Notes: a model not told the origin generated them from the letters alone. Shown: positions 16,745-25,386, counted from the first letter of the stretch. The stretch: 64,000 nucleotides of DNA from Flavobacterium piscis (GCF_001686925.1 NZ_LVEN01000042.1:1-64000), one strand, 5' to 3'. Numbers and translations are program-made.

Positions 16745-17437
16745 ATGTTTAGTTTTATTCAATTACAAACAGACACCATTGCAAACGCATCAAACGTAGT
16801 TATCGAAAAAATTGCACCAAATACCGAAATCTCAGTTTTAGGATTTATCTTAAAAGGAGGTTTTTTCCTAATCCCGATCGCCTTATTATTATTCTATACA
16901 TTTTACGTTATTATAGAGCGTTATCTCTATATCAGTAAAGCTTCTAAAATCGATGCAAGATTAATGCAGGATGTGGGAGACAAACTAAATGCCGGTAATA
17001 TCGAATTGGCCAGAACAATTGTAGAAAGAAGCAATACCGCAGCCGGAAATATATTAAAAGAAGGAGTTCTCGTAATCGGAAGACCAATTGCTGAAATAGA
17101 ATCAAACATGGATCGTGCCGCCGATATCGAAATTGGCGAAATGGAACGACGTTTAGGTCACCTGGGACTTATCGCCGGTATTGCACCAACATTAGGATTT
17201 ATCGGAACAATTTCAGGAGTTATCAAAATATTCTACAGCATCTCCGTAACAGAAAATATTAGTATCGGAAATATTTCCGGAGGTTTATACGAAAAAATGA
17301 TCAGTTCAGGTTCCGGACTTATTGTAGGTATTATTGCCTATAGCGCTTACCATTTATTAAACGGAAAAATTGATGATTTTGCTTTAAAAATCCAAAAACA
17401 AATATTAGAATTTGTCAATATAATTCAAAGAGCATAA
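16745..17437 (+). CDS. exbB: MotA/TolQ/ExbB proton channel protein
   Basis: A 230-residue inner-membrane channel subunit. The first membrane segment is at about 35-57 (GGFFLIPIALLLFYTFYVII), the long cytoplasmic loop at about 60-140, and the second and third segments at about 143-165 and 185-208, with the family motifs LIAGIAPTLGFIGTISGVI and SSGSGLIVGIIAY. It uses the proton gradient with ExbD to energise a TonB protein and hence the outer-membrane receptors. exbD starts 3 bp after its stop; the two are clearly co-transcribed. Confidence 0.92.
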   Translation: MFSFIQLQTDTIANASNVVIEKIAPNTEISVLGFILKGGFFLIPIALLLFYTFYVIIERYLYISKASKIDARLMQDVGDKLNAGNIELARTIVERSNTAAGNILKEGVLVIGRPIAEIESNMDRAADIEIGEMERRLGHLGLIAGIAPTLGFIGTISGVIKIFYSISVTENISIGNISGGLYEKMISSGSGLIVGIIAYSAYHLLNGKIDDFALKIQKQILEFVNIIQRA

Positions 17438-17440
17438 GGT

Positions 17441-17836
17441 ATGTCTATTAAGAGAAAAAGAAGATTTCATGCCGAAGTGGCGACTTCATCATTAAGTGAT
17501 ATTATGTTTTTCCTGCTGTTGTTTTTCCTTATTATCTCAACACTTGCAAACCCTAATGTTATAAAAATGACTTTGCCAAAAGCGAAATCAAATGAAAAAA
17601 CAAACAAACAGCTGATCAGTTTATCAGTTACCGAAGATAAAAAATTCTACATCGACAAAGAACCCGTAGATTTCGAGAATCTCGAAACCAGTTTAATGTC
17701 AAAAATAGGGGCAGACAAAGAACAAACTGTTGTCGTTCGAATTCCGTTCAATCTGCAAGTACAGGATTTAGTCGACGTATTGCAAATAGGAGTGAAGAAC
17801 AATTTAAAGTTTGTAATTGCAACAAGTCCCAAGTAA
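17441..17836 (+). CDS. exbD: Biopolymer transporter ExbD
   Basis: A 131-residue single-pass protein. The N-terminal basic segment is followed by the membrane helix with the essential acidic residue (SSLSDIMFFLLLFFLIIST, Asp about 20), then a periplasmic ExbD/TolR fold. It forms the proton pathway with ExbB. Three base pairs separate it from exbB. The TonB-type transducer usually found next lies downstream on the opposite strand (18350-19252), beyond a repeat cluster. Confidence 0.92.
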   Translation: MSIKRKRRFHAEVATSSLSDIMFFLLLFFLIISTLANPNVIKMTLPKAKSNEKTNKQLISLSVTEDKKFYIDKEPVDFENLETSLMSKIGADKEQTVVVRIPFNLQVQDLVDVLQIGVKNNLKFVIATSPK

Positions 17837-17845
17837 AATGATCAT

Positions 17846-17960
17846 TTGGGCGTGACCACAATAAAAAAATGGGCCAATCAGCATAACGTTGATTCGCCCA
17901 TTTTTTTATTCCGGTTGGGCTATCCGCTCCGCCGCGGCGGATAGCTCCTATCCCTCACGC
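17846..17960 (+). repeat. 115-bp dispersed element with internal terminator hairpin
   Basis: Starts TTGGGCGTGACC and ends CCTATCCCTCACGC. Inside are a terminator-like hairpin (AAAAAAATGGGC... with CGCCCATTTTTTT, about 17862-17909), then GGGCTATCCGC with its complement GCGGATAGC around a GC-rich core. The same frame (ends, hairpin, GGGCTATCC block) recurs in reverse orientation at 30994-31108, also 115 bp. Here it supplies the likely terminator of exbB-exbD. Compare with the Flavo-1 RNA motif known from Flavobacteriia; identity is not established. Confidence 0.75.
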
Positions 17961-17966
17961 AGAAAA

Positions 17967-18050
17967 AGAGTAAAGAGTAAAGAGTAAAGAGTAAAGAGTA
18001 AAGAGTAAAGAGTAAAGAGTAAAGAGTAAAGAGTAAAGAGTAAAGAGTAT
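17967..18050 (+). repeat. Tandem repeat of 7 bp (AGAGTAA) x 12
   Basis: Eleven perfect AGAGTAA units in a row and a twelfth ending in T. It lies in a non-coding gap, so length change would not shift a frame. Looser copies (ATAGAATAAA, AAGAATAAG) follow at once. Confidence 0.95.
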
Positions 18051-18090
18051 AGAATAAAAAGGATAGAATAAAGAATAAGTAACCATAGAG

Positions 18091-18259
18091 TTTGTCATTG
18101 CGAGGAACGAAGCAATCTCACACAATCTTGTCAATCCTGACGGAGGAAGGATCGCACTAGTAGCTCGACAAAGATGTTCGACAAAGATTGTTGTTACTTT
18201 GCGGAGATTTAATTCGTCTGTTCGCTATTGCTCGGGTTTCGTTACTTGAAATTGACAAA
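18091..18259. repeat. GAGGAACGA hairpin repeat, imperfect copy
   Basis: Bounded by TTTGTCA and TGACAAA. Contains GCGAGGAACGAAGCAATCTC and two GCTCGACAAAGAT / GTTCGACAAAGAT blocks, shared with the perfect hairpin at 35694-35799 and the copy at 30861-30963. Imperfectly palindromic. Confidence 0.7.
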
Positions 18260-18267
18260 AAAGCGAA

Positions 18268-18309
18268 TAAAAAAGGCTTTCTGAAATATTTCAGAAAGCC
18301 TTTTTTATT
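18268..18309. terminator. Terminator of the tonB gene
   Basis: AAGGCTTTCTGAAA and TTTCAGAAAGCCTT form a perfect 14-bp stem with A and T runs on both sides, usable in both directions. It lies 41 bp after the minus-strand tonB stop. Confidence 0.8.
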
Positions 18310-18349
18310 TTTATTGAATTAGTAAAAATCAGTGTAATTCGTGTTTCTC

Positions 18350-19252
18350 TTAATCCAAACTAAAATTATAAATAATCTTACCAACCTGTTTGGCTGCTGC
18401 ATTATTATCAGCTTCCCATTTCGTGTTCATAGCGGCAATTTTAGCCTGATCAAGTAAGCATCTTGCTGTATTTGTAGTGCCTTTTATTCCTGGAGTTGCG
18501 CTAATTGTTTTTCCGTTTTGATCTACCGTGATTTCAACGACAACTCTTCCTTCTTCATTACAAGTATATTTTGGTGCAGGTTTCGACAATGCCTTTCTGG
18601 TTCCTAAAGAATATCCTGATCCACCGCCAGTTCCTCCGCCGCTTCCGGCTCCGTAACCGCTTCCAGTACCAACTCCATTTCCGGTACCGTTTCCGCCGCC
18701 AGTCCCACCACCAGAACCTCCGGCGCCATAATATCCGTTAGAGCCTAAACTTCCGTTACTTTTTCCTTTATTTCCTGCTGCTTTATCATCACCATCGCCA
18801 CCTTTGTTAGATCCTTTTAAAATACTGGACAAAGCATCATTGGTAGAGTTCGAAACTTTTGGTTTCTCAGGAACAGGTTTAGCTTCCGGTTTTACAACTG
18901 GAGTAGCTTTTTTAGGTTTTTCTTTTGCCGGAATTATTACGTCATTAACATCGTCTTTTGTATTCTCTTGCGTAATGATTGCTTCGTCTGGAGTAGCTTT
19001 TGCAGGAGCTTGTTTTACGTTGTTTTTTACGTTTAAAACTTCACTTTTATAATTCGCTCCGGATCCTAAATCACTATCGCCAAAATTAACCGTCACGCCA
19101 CCACCGCCACCGCCTGAAGCAAGCGCCGCATTGTTCTCCGGATTATAAGGAGGCCAAAAACGAATGAAAAATAAAAGCAACAACAAAACAGCATAAATAG
19201 CTGTAGATATTAGTAGAGATTTCTTTTTATCTGAAGAATCCGTAAAAGTCAT
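18350..19252 (-). CDS. TonB family energy transducer with Gly-rich linker
   Basis: A 300-residue protein that should span the periplasm and couple ExbB/ExbD to outer-membrane receptors. It has a short cytoplasmic N-terminus, one membrane helix (about 12-29), a Pro/Lys-rich stretch (about 95-135, many KP and PV), then a long Gly/Ser-rich linker (about 150-225, repeated GGGTGGG and GSGYGAGS) and a C-terminal TonB-like domain (about 232-300: GRVVVEITVDQNGKTISA, and a closing KIIYNFSLD). It is convergent with exbB-exbD rather than in one operon. The Gly-rich linker replaces part of the usual Pro-rich one. Confidence 0.85.
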   Translation of the reverse strand: MTFTDSSDKKKSLLISTAIYAVLLLLLFFIRFWPPYNPENNAALASGGGGGGVTVNFGDSDLGSGANYKSEVLNVKNNVKQAPAKATPDEAIITQENTKDDVNDVIIPAKEKPKKATPVVKPEAKPVPEKPKVSNSTNDALSSILKGSNKGGDGDDKAAGNKGKSNGSLGSNGYYGAGGSGGGTGGGNGTGNGVGTGSGYGAGSGGGTGGGSGYSLGTRKALSKPAPKYTCNEEGRVVVEITVDQNGKTISATPGIKGTTNTARCLLDQAKIAAMNTKWEADNNAAAKQVGKIIYNFSLD

Positions 19253-19354
19253 TTTGATTCTGAGTTTTGTAATAGTATATAATAAAAACGTTTAAAAGTA
19301 CTAAAAATTGTTTAGAATCAAAGAGCTGCAGCTATTTTGTAATGAGTTGTTTTC

Positions 19355-19454
19355 TCTCGCAGATTTGGCAGATTGAGCAGATCAATTTTTAAAAATATAT
19401 TATTTATTGATTCTTCAAAAGAAAAAATCTGCTCAATCTGCCAAATCTGCGAGA
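19355..19454. repeat. 28-bp perfect inverted repeat with 44-bp loop
   Basis: The arms 19355-19382 and 19427-19454 are exact reverse complements and contain GCAGATTTGGCAGATTGAGC. The loop is AT-rich. It lies in the 308-bp gap between tonB and the dehydrogenase gene; nothing else is seen there apart from the terminator at 19507-19541. Confidence 0.85.
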
Positions 19455-19506
19455 AAACTTTATTACACAGCTTGAAAATCTTTTTAATCTTAATAATCTG
19501 TGGCAT

Positions 19507-19541
19507 AAAAAAAACGAGCAAAATAATTTAGCTCGTTTTAA
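19507..19541 (-). terminator. Terminator of the amino-acid dehydrogenase gene
   Basis: On the minus strand AAACGAGC and GCTCGTTT form a stem followed by a T run, about 20 bp after the stop codon. Confidence 0.8.
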
Positions 19542-19560
19542 AATAAAAGTATAAAGAAAA

Positions 19561-20787
19561 TTATACTAATTGTTTCAATGCAATTTCAAAAGCAGTTGCA
19601 CTAATATTTGTTTTTGATGGATTCAAAGCGTGAGCTTTTACAATCGCATTTTTTATAATTTCAGACGTATCATTAAAAATAGCCTCATCTGTCATTTGTA
19701 CTTTCTTCTCCATAAAATAAGCAAAAACTCTTGCCATTCCGCAGTTCGAAATAAAATCCGGAATCAAACTTACTTTATGATCTACTTCTTCCATAATAGA
19801 TCCAAAGAAGATTTCCTTGTCAGCAAAAGGAACATTCGCACCACAAGAAATCACTTCTAATCCGTTTGCGATTAAACTATCGATTTGTGTTTGTTGTACC
19901 AGTCTTGAAGCAGCGCAAGGGGTGAAAATTTCAGCACCAATTGTCCATATTTTTGAGTTGATTTCTTCAAACGGAATCATATTGTCGGCAACTAATTTGT
20001 TTCCATCTTTATTAAGGAATAAAGTTTTAATTTCATCAAAAGAAAAACCCTCTTCTTTAATCAATCCTCCGTCACGATCAATAATTCCGATCACTTTTGC
20101 GCCCATTTCTGCAAGATAAAAAGCAGCAGCAGAACCTACGTTTCCAAAACCTTGAACGATTGCTTTTTTACCTTTTATATCACCTCCGTAAGTGGCATAA
20201 AAATGACGAACTGCTTCTGCAACTCCAAAACCAGTAATCATATCTGCTACTGTATATTTTCTGGTTACATCCGGAGAGAATTTAGGATTTTCGATTACCT
20301 TAATTACACCTTGGCGTAATTGGCCAATTCTATTAATTTTATCAGCTTCAGTTGGTTTAAAATGGCCATTAAAAACACCTTCTTGTGGGTGCCATACACC
20401 ACATTCTTCTGTCATAGGTATTACTTCGTGAATTTCATCCACATTCAAATCTCCACCGGTTCCGTAATAACTTTTTAATAAAGGAGAAACAGCTTTGTAC
20501 CAACGTTGCAAAACACCTTTTTTACGAGGATCATTTGGGTCAAAATTAATTCCGGATTTAGCACCTCCAATAGCAGGACCAGAAACTGAAAATTTCACTT
20601 CCATTGTTTTTGCCAATGATAAAACTTCATTCATATCCAAGCCTTTTCTCATTCTTGTTCCTCCACCAGCGGCTCCTCCGCGAAGTGAATTAATAACAGT
20701 CCAACCTTCAGCTTCAGTTTCAGAATCTTTCCAGTTAAAAACAATTTCAGGCTCTTTATTTTCAAATTGCTGTAATAAATCTTTCAT
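19561..20787 (-). CDS. Glu/Leu/Phe/Val dehydrogenase
   Basis: A 408-residue amino-acid dehydrogenase that interconverts an L-amino acid and its 2-oxo acid with release of ammonia. The N-terminal domain has the substrate loop GGAAGGGTRM and GPAIGGAKSGINFDP with the catalytic-region Lys; the NAD(P)-binding fold has GFGNVGSAAAFYLAEMGAK; a later signature is ISNCGMARVFAYFM. The 408-residue size is shorter than hexameric glutamate dehydrogenases (about 450), and the C-terminal part differs from them, so leucine, valine or phenylalanine could be the substrate. It is a single gene with its own terminator. Confidence 0.88.
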   Translation of the reverse strand: MKDLLQQFENKEPEIVFNWKDSETEAEGWTVINSLRGGAAGGGTRMRKGLDMNEVLSLAKTMEVKFSVSGPAIGGAKSGINFDPNDPRKKGVLQRWYKAVSPLLKSYYGTGGDLNVDEIHEVIPMTEECGVWHPQEGVFNGHFKPTEADKINRIGQLRQGVIKVIENPKFSPDVTRKYTVADMITGFGVAEAVRHFYATYGGDIKGKKAIVQGFGNVGSAAAFYLAEMGAKVIGIIDRDGGLIKEEGFSFDEIKTLFLNKDGNKLVADNMIPFEEINSKIWTIGAEIFTPCAASRLVQQTQIDSLIANGLEVISCGANVPFADKEIFFGSIMEEVDHKVSLIPDFISNCGMARVFAYFMEKKVQMTDEAIFNDTSEIIKNAIVKAHALNPSKTNISATAFEIALKQLV

Positions 20788-20869
20788 TTTGTTGAGATAT
20801 GTTTAGTTTGCGTAAAAGTATAAAATAGAATAATGCGAATAATGTATTCTGTTGCAATTTTAACAAACA

Positions 20870-20906
20870 AAAAAAAGAAAGCCGAAAACAATGCGTTTTC
20901 GGCTTT
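20870..20906 (-). terminator. Terminator of the chalcone-isomerase-like gene
   Basis: AAAGCCGAAAAC and GTTTTCGGCTTT form a perfect 12-bp stem; on the minus strand a T-rich run follows. Confidence 0.8.
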
Positions 20907-20933
20907 AGTATTCTGTGAATTTTAGTAGAATTA

Positions 20934-21509
20934 TTATATTCCTAATAAATGTTTTTTCAGCGTTTCGTCTACTGGTTTATTAGAAAGCCAGATTCCGAAC
21001 AATGCTTTTTTGAAATCGAATCCGGGAACTTTTCCTTTCAAAACTTCATTTTTATAAACATTGATAGTTTGATCAAGCGGATTGTAACCTAAAACAAAAA
21101 CATCTTTTTCTTTAATCACATCGCTTAATAGTTTTTTAAAATCCTCTATTCTTGGTCGCAATTCTTCAAGATTACTTCCTGCAGATTTTTCGAAACCAGT
21201 ATTCATTGCTTTCGTCAATTTGTTTGAAGAAACCATAGATGATGTAATTTCAATTCGAATGGCCATCTCAGTATCGCTGTCAATAATAAATTGAGGGTCT
21301 TGGCTTAATTGCGATAAATACAATGCCTGAACATAAACTTCGAGCCACATTTTAGATCTTCCTCCCGCTCCGTTAAGTTGTAAAGTTTTGTTTTGAAATT
21401 CAATTTTTCTTGGAACTGTAACGCCGTTTACTTCTAATTGAGTTTGGGCAGAAACTGTAGAAAATGGTATGCTTAAAAGAAGTGTAAGTAAAAGTAAAAT
21501 CTTTTTCAT
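20934..21509 (-). CDS. Chalcone isomerase-like secreted protein
   Basis: A 191-residue protein with a signal peptide (MKKILLLLTLLLS..., cleavage after VSAQ) and the chalcone-isomerase-like fold: QLEVNGVTVPRKIEF, KMWLEVYVQALYLSQLS, then MAIRIEIT and, near the end, KKALFGIWLSNKPVDETLK. Bacterial members lack the plant catalytic role; a lipid or fatty-acid ligand has been suggested for related proteins. It is periplasmic or envelope-associated. Single gene. Confidence 0.85.
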   Translation of the reverse strand: MKKILLLLTLLLSIPFSTVSAQTQLEVNGVTVPRKIEFQNKTLQLNGAGGRSKMWLEVYVQALYLSQLSQDPQFIIDSDTEMAIRIEITSSMVSSNKLTKAMNTGFEKSAGSNLEELRPRIEDFKKLLSDVIKEKDVFVLGYNPLDQTINVYKNEVLKGKVPGFDFKKALFGIWLSNKPVDETLKKHLLGI

Positions 21510-21857
21510 GTTCTGTCAATTTTATAATTTTTAGGCAAAAATAATGCTAATTTATCAATTATAGGTCGTTTATTTATTAGTTTTTTTTCTTGAAGGGTTT
21601 AAGTTTTTTGTCGTATTTAATTAATAATCAAATTAGTAAGACTTGTTTTACGTAGTTTTACCCGTTTTATGATTTGTTTAAACTTTTTGCTCTTGTAAAT
21701 TAAGTAAAGATTCATCCGTTACCTGTTTTTAGCTCTAATTATATTCTTAAAATTTGCAGAAAACATTGCAAACTTTTCCTCTGTATTGCTAAAATTCATA
21801 ATTATAACGAAAACGATATCGTAATTGTTGCGTATCTATTAATTTTATATGCGCGCA

Positions 21858-21888
21858 TTGTTAATTCCACATTTAAAAATTATCTTTG
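21858..21888 (+). promoter_or_regulatory. Bacteroidota-type promoter of the acyl-CoA dehydrogenase gene
   Basis: TTG (21858-21860), 20 bp, then TATCTTTG (21881-21888), a full match to the TTG / TAnnTTTG consensus. The leader to the ATG at 21995 would be about 100 nt. The rest of the gap 21510-21857 shows no gene or clear repeat. Confidence 0.65.
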
Positions 21889-21994
21889 AGAGCCCTTTTT
21901 AAGGAAATAAAACAATTCAAAAAACAAAAATAACCATCAGCTAAACGAAATAATTAAAGATTTGGTTTAGGGGAAATAATAAAACAATAGAACT

Positions 21995-23137
21995 ATGGAT
22001 TTCAATCTGACCGAAGAACATTTAATGATTCAGCAAGCTGCCAGAGATTTTGCTCAAAACGAATTGTTACCAGGCGTTATTGAACGTGACGAAAAACAAA
22101 TTTTTCCGACTGAGCAAGTAAAAAAAATGGGACAACTAGGTTTCATGGGAATGATGGTTGATCCTAAATACGGAGGCAGCGGTCTGGATGCGATTTCATA
22201 TGTAATTGCTATGGAGGAAATTTCTAAAGTCGATGCATCAGCTTCTGTAGTGATGTCTGTAAACAATTCATTAGTTTGTTGGGGGTTGCAGGAATACGGA
22301 ACCGAAGAACAAAAACAAAAATATTTACCGGGTTTAGCATCTGGAGAAATTCACGGAGCATTTTGCTTAAGTGAGCCGGAAGCGGGAAGTGATGCCACTT
22401 CGCAAAAAACGACTGCGGTAGATATGGGAGATCACTATATTGTAAACGGAACAAAAAACTGGATTACAAACGGAAATACAGCATCAGTTTATTTGGTAAT
22501 TGCTCAAACGCATCCTGAATTAAAACACAAAGGAATTAATGCTTTGATCATGACCAAAGATATGCCGGGTTTTTCTATCGGACCAAAAGAACAAAAAATG
22601 GGAATTCGTGGTTCTGATACACACTCTTTAATGTTTAGTGATGTAAAAGTTCCTAAAGAAAACAGAATAGGAGAAGATGGTTTCGGATTCAAATTTGCGA
22701 TGAAGACCCTTGCAGGCGGACGTATCGGAATTGCGTCTCAGGCTTTAGGAATCGCTTCCGGAGCTTATGAGTTGGCTTTAAAATATTCGAGAGAACGTAA
22801 AGCTTTTGGAACTGAAATTTGTAACCATCAGGCAATTGCTTTTAAATTGGCCGATATGGCGGTGAATATAGAAGCAGCGCGTCATTTATGTATGAAAGCA
22901 GCTTGGGACAAAGACCAGCATAAAAACTACGATGTAAGTGGAGCAATGGCAAAATTGTTTGCGTCGCAAGTAGCGATGGATACTGCGGTTGAAGCAGTTC
23001 AGATTCACGGAGGAAATGGTTATGTAAAAGAATACCATGTAGAGCGTTTTATGCGCGATGCAAAAATTACTCAGATCTACGAAGGAACTTCTGAAATCCA
23101 GAAAATTGTAATTTCAAGATCTGTAATTGCAGGATAA
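21995..23137 (+). CDS. Acyl-CoA dehydrogenase
   Basis: A 380-residue FAD flavoenzyme that oxidises acyl-CoA to enoyl-CoA in fatty-acid or branched-chain amino-acid breakdown. The N-terminal helical domain, the FAD-contact strands FCLSEPEAGSDA and WITNG, and the C-terminal helices are all present. The catalytic base is the Glu in QIYEGTSEIQ (about 363), in the position of the short- and medium-chain enzymes. Length is normal. Strong promoter and terminator make it monocistronic. Chain-length preference cannot be read. Confidence 0.93.
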   Translation: MDFNLTEEHLMIQQAARDFAQNELLPGVIERDEKQIFPTEQVKKMGQLGFMGMMVDPKYGGSGLDAISYVIAMEEISKVDASASVVMSVNNSLVCWGLQEYGTEEQKQKYLPGLASGEIHGAFCLSEPEAGSDATSQKTTAVDMGDHYIVNGTKNWITNGNTASVYLVIAQTHPELKHKGINALIMTKDMPGFSIGPKEQKMGIRGSDTHSLMFSDVKVPKENRIGEDGFGFKFAMKTLAGGRIGIASQALGIASGAYELALKYSRERKAFGTEICNHQAIAFKLADMAVNIEAARHLCMKAAWDKDQHKNYDVSGAMAKLFASQVAMDTAVEAVQIHGGNGYVKEYHVERFMRDAKITQIYEGTSEIQKIVISRSVIAG

Positions 23138-23163
23138 ATAGAAATTCGTTTTTATATAAAAAA

Positions 23164-23202
23164 TACCCTTTCAGCTTTTTTAGCATCGAAAGGGTTTTTT
23201 TA
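23164..23202 (+). terminator. Terminator of the acyl-CoA dehydrogenase gene
   Basis: ACCCTTTC pairs with GAAAGGGT, followed by seven T residues. Confidence 0.75.
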
Positions 23203-23276
23203 TAGATATTTTTTTTACTTTTCAGAACATTATATTTTTTAAACCAATAACTTAGCTATCATTCAGTTTTTATTTT

Positions 23277-24254
23277 ATGAAAAAAATATACTTTCTTCTT
23301 CCGTTTGTTTTGTTAGCCTGCAAGTCGAATCCTACTGCAGTAAGCGAAAAAGCTTCAAAATCAGTTTCGAAACCACTTGAAATTAATTATAAAGTAAATC
23401 AAACCGAAGTATCGGACTTTCTGAAATATCTTTCATCAGATGAATTAGAAGGCCGTGAAACCGGAACAAAAGGAATCGAAAAAGCAGCAGTATTTTTAGA
23501 AGATTTTTTTAAAAAGAATAATGTAAAGCCTTATTTTTCGTCTTATCGTGATACGCTTACTAATTTTAAATCTCCTGCTTATAACATTGTTGGAGTTCTG
23601 GAAGGAACAGATCCTGTTCTTAAAAAGGAATTTATAGTTTTAAGTGCGCATTATGACCATATTGGTTTGGAGAAAAAGCAACAGGATGATGTGATTAATA
23701 ATGGTGCTAATGATGACGCTTCGGGAGTTACCGCTGTTGCACAAATGGCAAAATATTTTAGCGAAACAAAATCAAATAAACGAAATATTCTTTTTGTGTT
23801 TTTTGCAGGGGAAGAAAAAGGATTATTAGGTTCTAAAAGTTTAGTGCAGAAACTTCAAAAGCAAAACTTCAACTTATATGCACAGCTCAATATCGAAATG
23901 ATTGGCGTGCCCATGAAACGCGATTATCTGGCATACATTACCGGTTTTGATAAATCGAACATGGCCGAAAAGATAAATGAATATACAGGGAAAAAGACCA
24001 TTGGTTTTTTACCAAAAGAAGCAGAATATCAATTGTTTTACAGATCTGATAATTATTCGTTTTATGAAGCGTTTAAGAAACCGTGTCAATCGATAAGTAC
24101 TTTTGATTTTGAGAACTTTGATTTTTATCACCATGTTTCGGATGAATTTAAAGTAATGGACATTTCGCACATGACTTCTTTTATTCAGGAATTTTTGCCA
24201 GCCGTTACAAAAATTGCGACTACGTCAATAGAAGAAATTACAATGAATAAATAA
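23277..24254 (+). CDS. M28 family metallopeptidase, lipoprotein
   Basis: A 325-residue zinc exopeptidase with a lipoprotein signal (FVLLAC, Cys15). The M28 metal site is visible: HYDHIG with His125 and Asp127, NDDASG with the bridging Asp about 146, and the catalytic pair in FAGEEKGLLGS (Glu179, Glu180). A later YHHVSDE gives the last His ligand region. An aminopeptidase anchored in the envelope is expected. The next gene, an SDR, begins 35 bp after the stop and may be co-transcribed. Confidence 0.9.
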   Translation: MKKIYFLLPFVLLACKSNPTAVSEKASKSVSKPLEINYKVNQTEVSDFLKYLSSDELEGRETGTKGIEKAAVFLEDFFKKNNVKPYFSSYRDTLTNFKSPAYNIVGVLEGTDPVLKKEFIVLSAHYDHIGLEKKQQDDVINNGANDDASGVTAVAQMAKYFSETKSNKRNILFVFFAGEEKGLLGSKSLVQKLQKQNFNLYAQLNIEMIGVPMKRDYLAYITGFDKSNMAEKINEYTGKKTIGFLPKEAEYQLFYRSDNYSFYEAFKKPCQSISTFDFENFDFYHHVSDEFKVMDISHMTSFIQEFLPAVTKIATTSIEEITMNK

Positions 24255-24289
24255 TCGGTCTTTTTATCTGATTTGCTTATTTTTGCCTT

Positions 24290-24967
24290 ATGAAAAATAT
24301 TATTGTTACCGGAACCAGTAGAGGAATTGGTTACGAATTAGCATTACAATTTGCTAATGCCGGAAATCAGGTTTTGGCCATTTCCAGAAAAATACCTCAA
24401 ACACTTTTAGAACATCAAAACATTACTTGCCTTTCAATCGATTTGTCCGAAGAAAGTGCGTTGATGGAAGTAGATAGTTTTCTTTCTTCGACCTGGAAAA
24501 AAGTCGATGCCGTAGTGCATAATGCAGGTGCTTTATTATTGAAGCCTTTTGCAGAAACCACTCAGGCTGATTTTGAAAGTATTTATAAAGTGAATGTTTT
24601 TGCTGTGGCGAATCTTACCAGAATTTGCTTGCCTTATCTTCAAAAAGGAAGTCACGTCGTTACAATTAGTTCAATTGGTGGCGTAAGAGGAAGTCTTAAA
24701 TTCGCAGGATTGGCTGCTTACAGTTCAAGTAAAGGTGCAGTAATTACTTTAACCGAATTATTAGCTGAGGAATATAAAGAACAAGGAATTTCGTTTAATG
24801 TTCTGGCTCTGGGTTCAGTTCAGACAGAAATGCTAAATGAAGCTTTTCCGGGTTATCAGGCGCCAATTTCTGCCGAAGGAATGGCAGCTTATATTTATGA
24901 TTTTACATTAAATGGAAATAAATATTTTAACGGGAAAGTGTTAGAGGTCTCGTCCACGAATCCATAG
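24290..24967 (+). CDS. SDR family oxidoreductase
   Basis: A 225-residue short-chain dehydrogenase: TGTSRGIG at 7-14, HNAGA at 77-81, serine in TISSIGG near 127, and YSSSK at 144-148. The sequence after the cofactor strand (AISRK) fits NADP(H). Shorter than the two SDRs near the window start and not closely similar to them. The substrate is unknown. Confidence 0.87.
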   Translation: MKNIIVTGTSRGIGYELALQFANAGNQVLAISRKIPQTLLEHQNITCLSIDLSEESALMEVDSFLSSTWKKVDAVVHNAGALLLKPFAETTQADFESIYKVNVFAVANLTRICLPYLQKGSHVVTISSIGGVRGSLKFAGLAAYSSSKGAVITLTELLAEEYKEQGISFNVLALGSVQTEMLNEAFPGYQAPISAEGMAAYIYDFTLNGNKYFNGKVLEVSSTNP

Positions 24968-25386
24968 TTAGTTATGAATTATAAATTATGATTTATGAGT
25001 GAAAGTATTGTGAAAACTAAGAGTTTTGAATTAGTCATTAGAGGAGTTAATTTTTGTAAATGGTTAGTTTCGGAAAAGAAAGAATTTGTAATGAGTAAAC
25101 AATTTTTACGTTCTATTACTTCAGTTGGTGCAAATGTTCGTGAAGCGGTCAACGCACAAAGCAAGGCAGATTTTATTCATAAGTTATCAATTTCTCAAAA
25201 AGAATGTGATGAATCTATGTATTGGTTAGAAATTTTAAATGCAACAAGCTATATTTCTGGAATAGAGTTTGAATCGATGCACAATCAATGTAGTGAAGTG
25301 CTAAAAATCATTAAAAGTATAATAATTACATCAAAGAAAAACCTAATTCAAAACTCATAACCCATACTTCATAACTCATAATTATT
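24966..25386 (+). repeat. AT-rich inverted flanks around the four-helix-bundle gene
   Basis: The left flank (24966-24998, TTAGTTATGAATTATAAATT and on) and the right flank (25351-25386, ACTCATAACCCATACTTCAT and on) are imperfect inverted repeats built on GTTATGA / TCATAAC words. They bracket the gene at 24995-25360 and stop right at the adjacent genes. Confidence 0.5.
24995..25360 (+). CDS. Four-helix-bundle protein (S23/IVS-type)
   Basis: A 121-residue protein of the family first seen in intervening sequences of 23S rRNA genes. Typical features: KTKSFELVIRGVNFCKWL, then the conserved QFLRSITSVGANVREA and QKECDESMYWLEIL. It forms a pentameric helical bundle in known members; its role is unclear. 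Here it stands free between protein genes. In Bacteroidota such copies are frequently scattered in the chromosome. It is bracketed by AT-rich inverted flanks. Confidence 0.9.
   Translation: MSESIVKTKSFELVIRGVNFCKWLVSEKKEFVMSKQFLRSITSVGANVREAVNAQSKADFIHKLSISQKECDESMYWLEILNATSYISGIEFESMHNQCSEVLKIIKSIIITSKKNLIQNS

Noticed and set aside
17967..18050. CRISPR array
   Set aside because: Units are 7 bp with no spacers; no cas gene in the window.
24995..25360. Intervening sequence inside a 23S rRNA gene
   Set aside because: Neighbouring DNA encodes an SDR and a SprT-like protein; no rRNA sequence is present.
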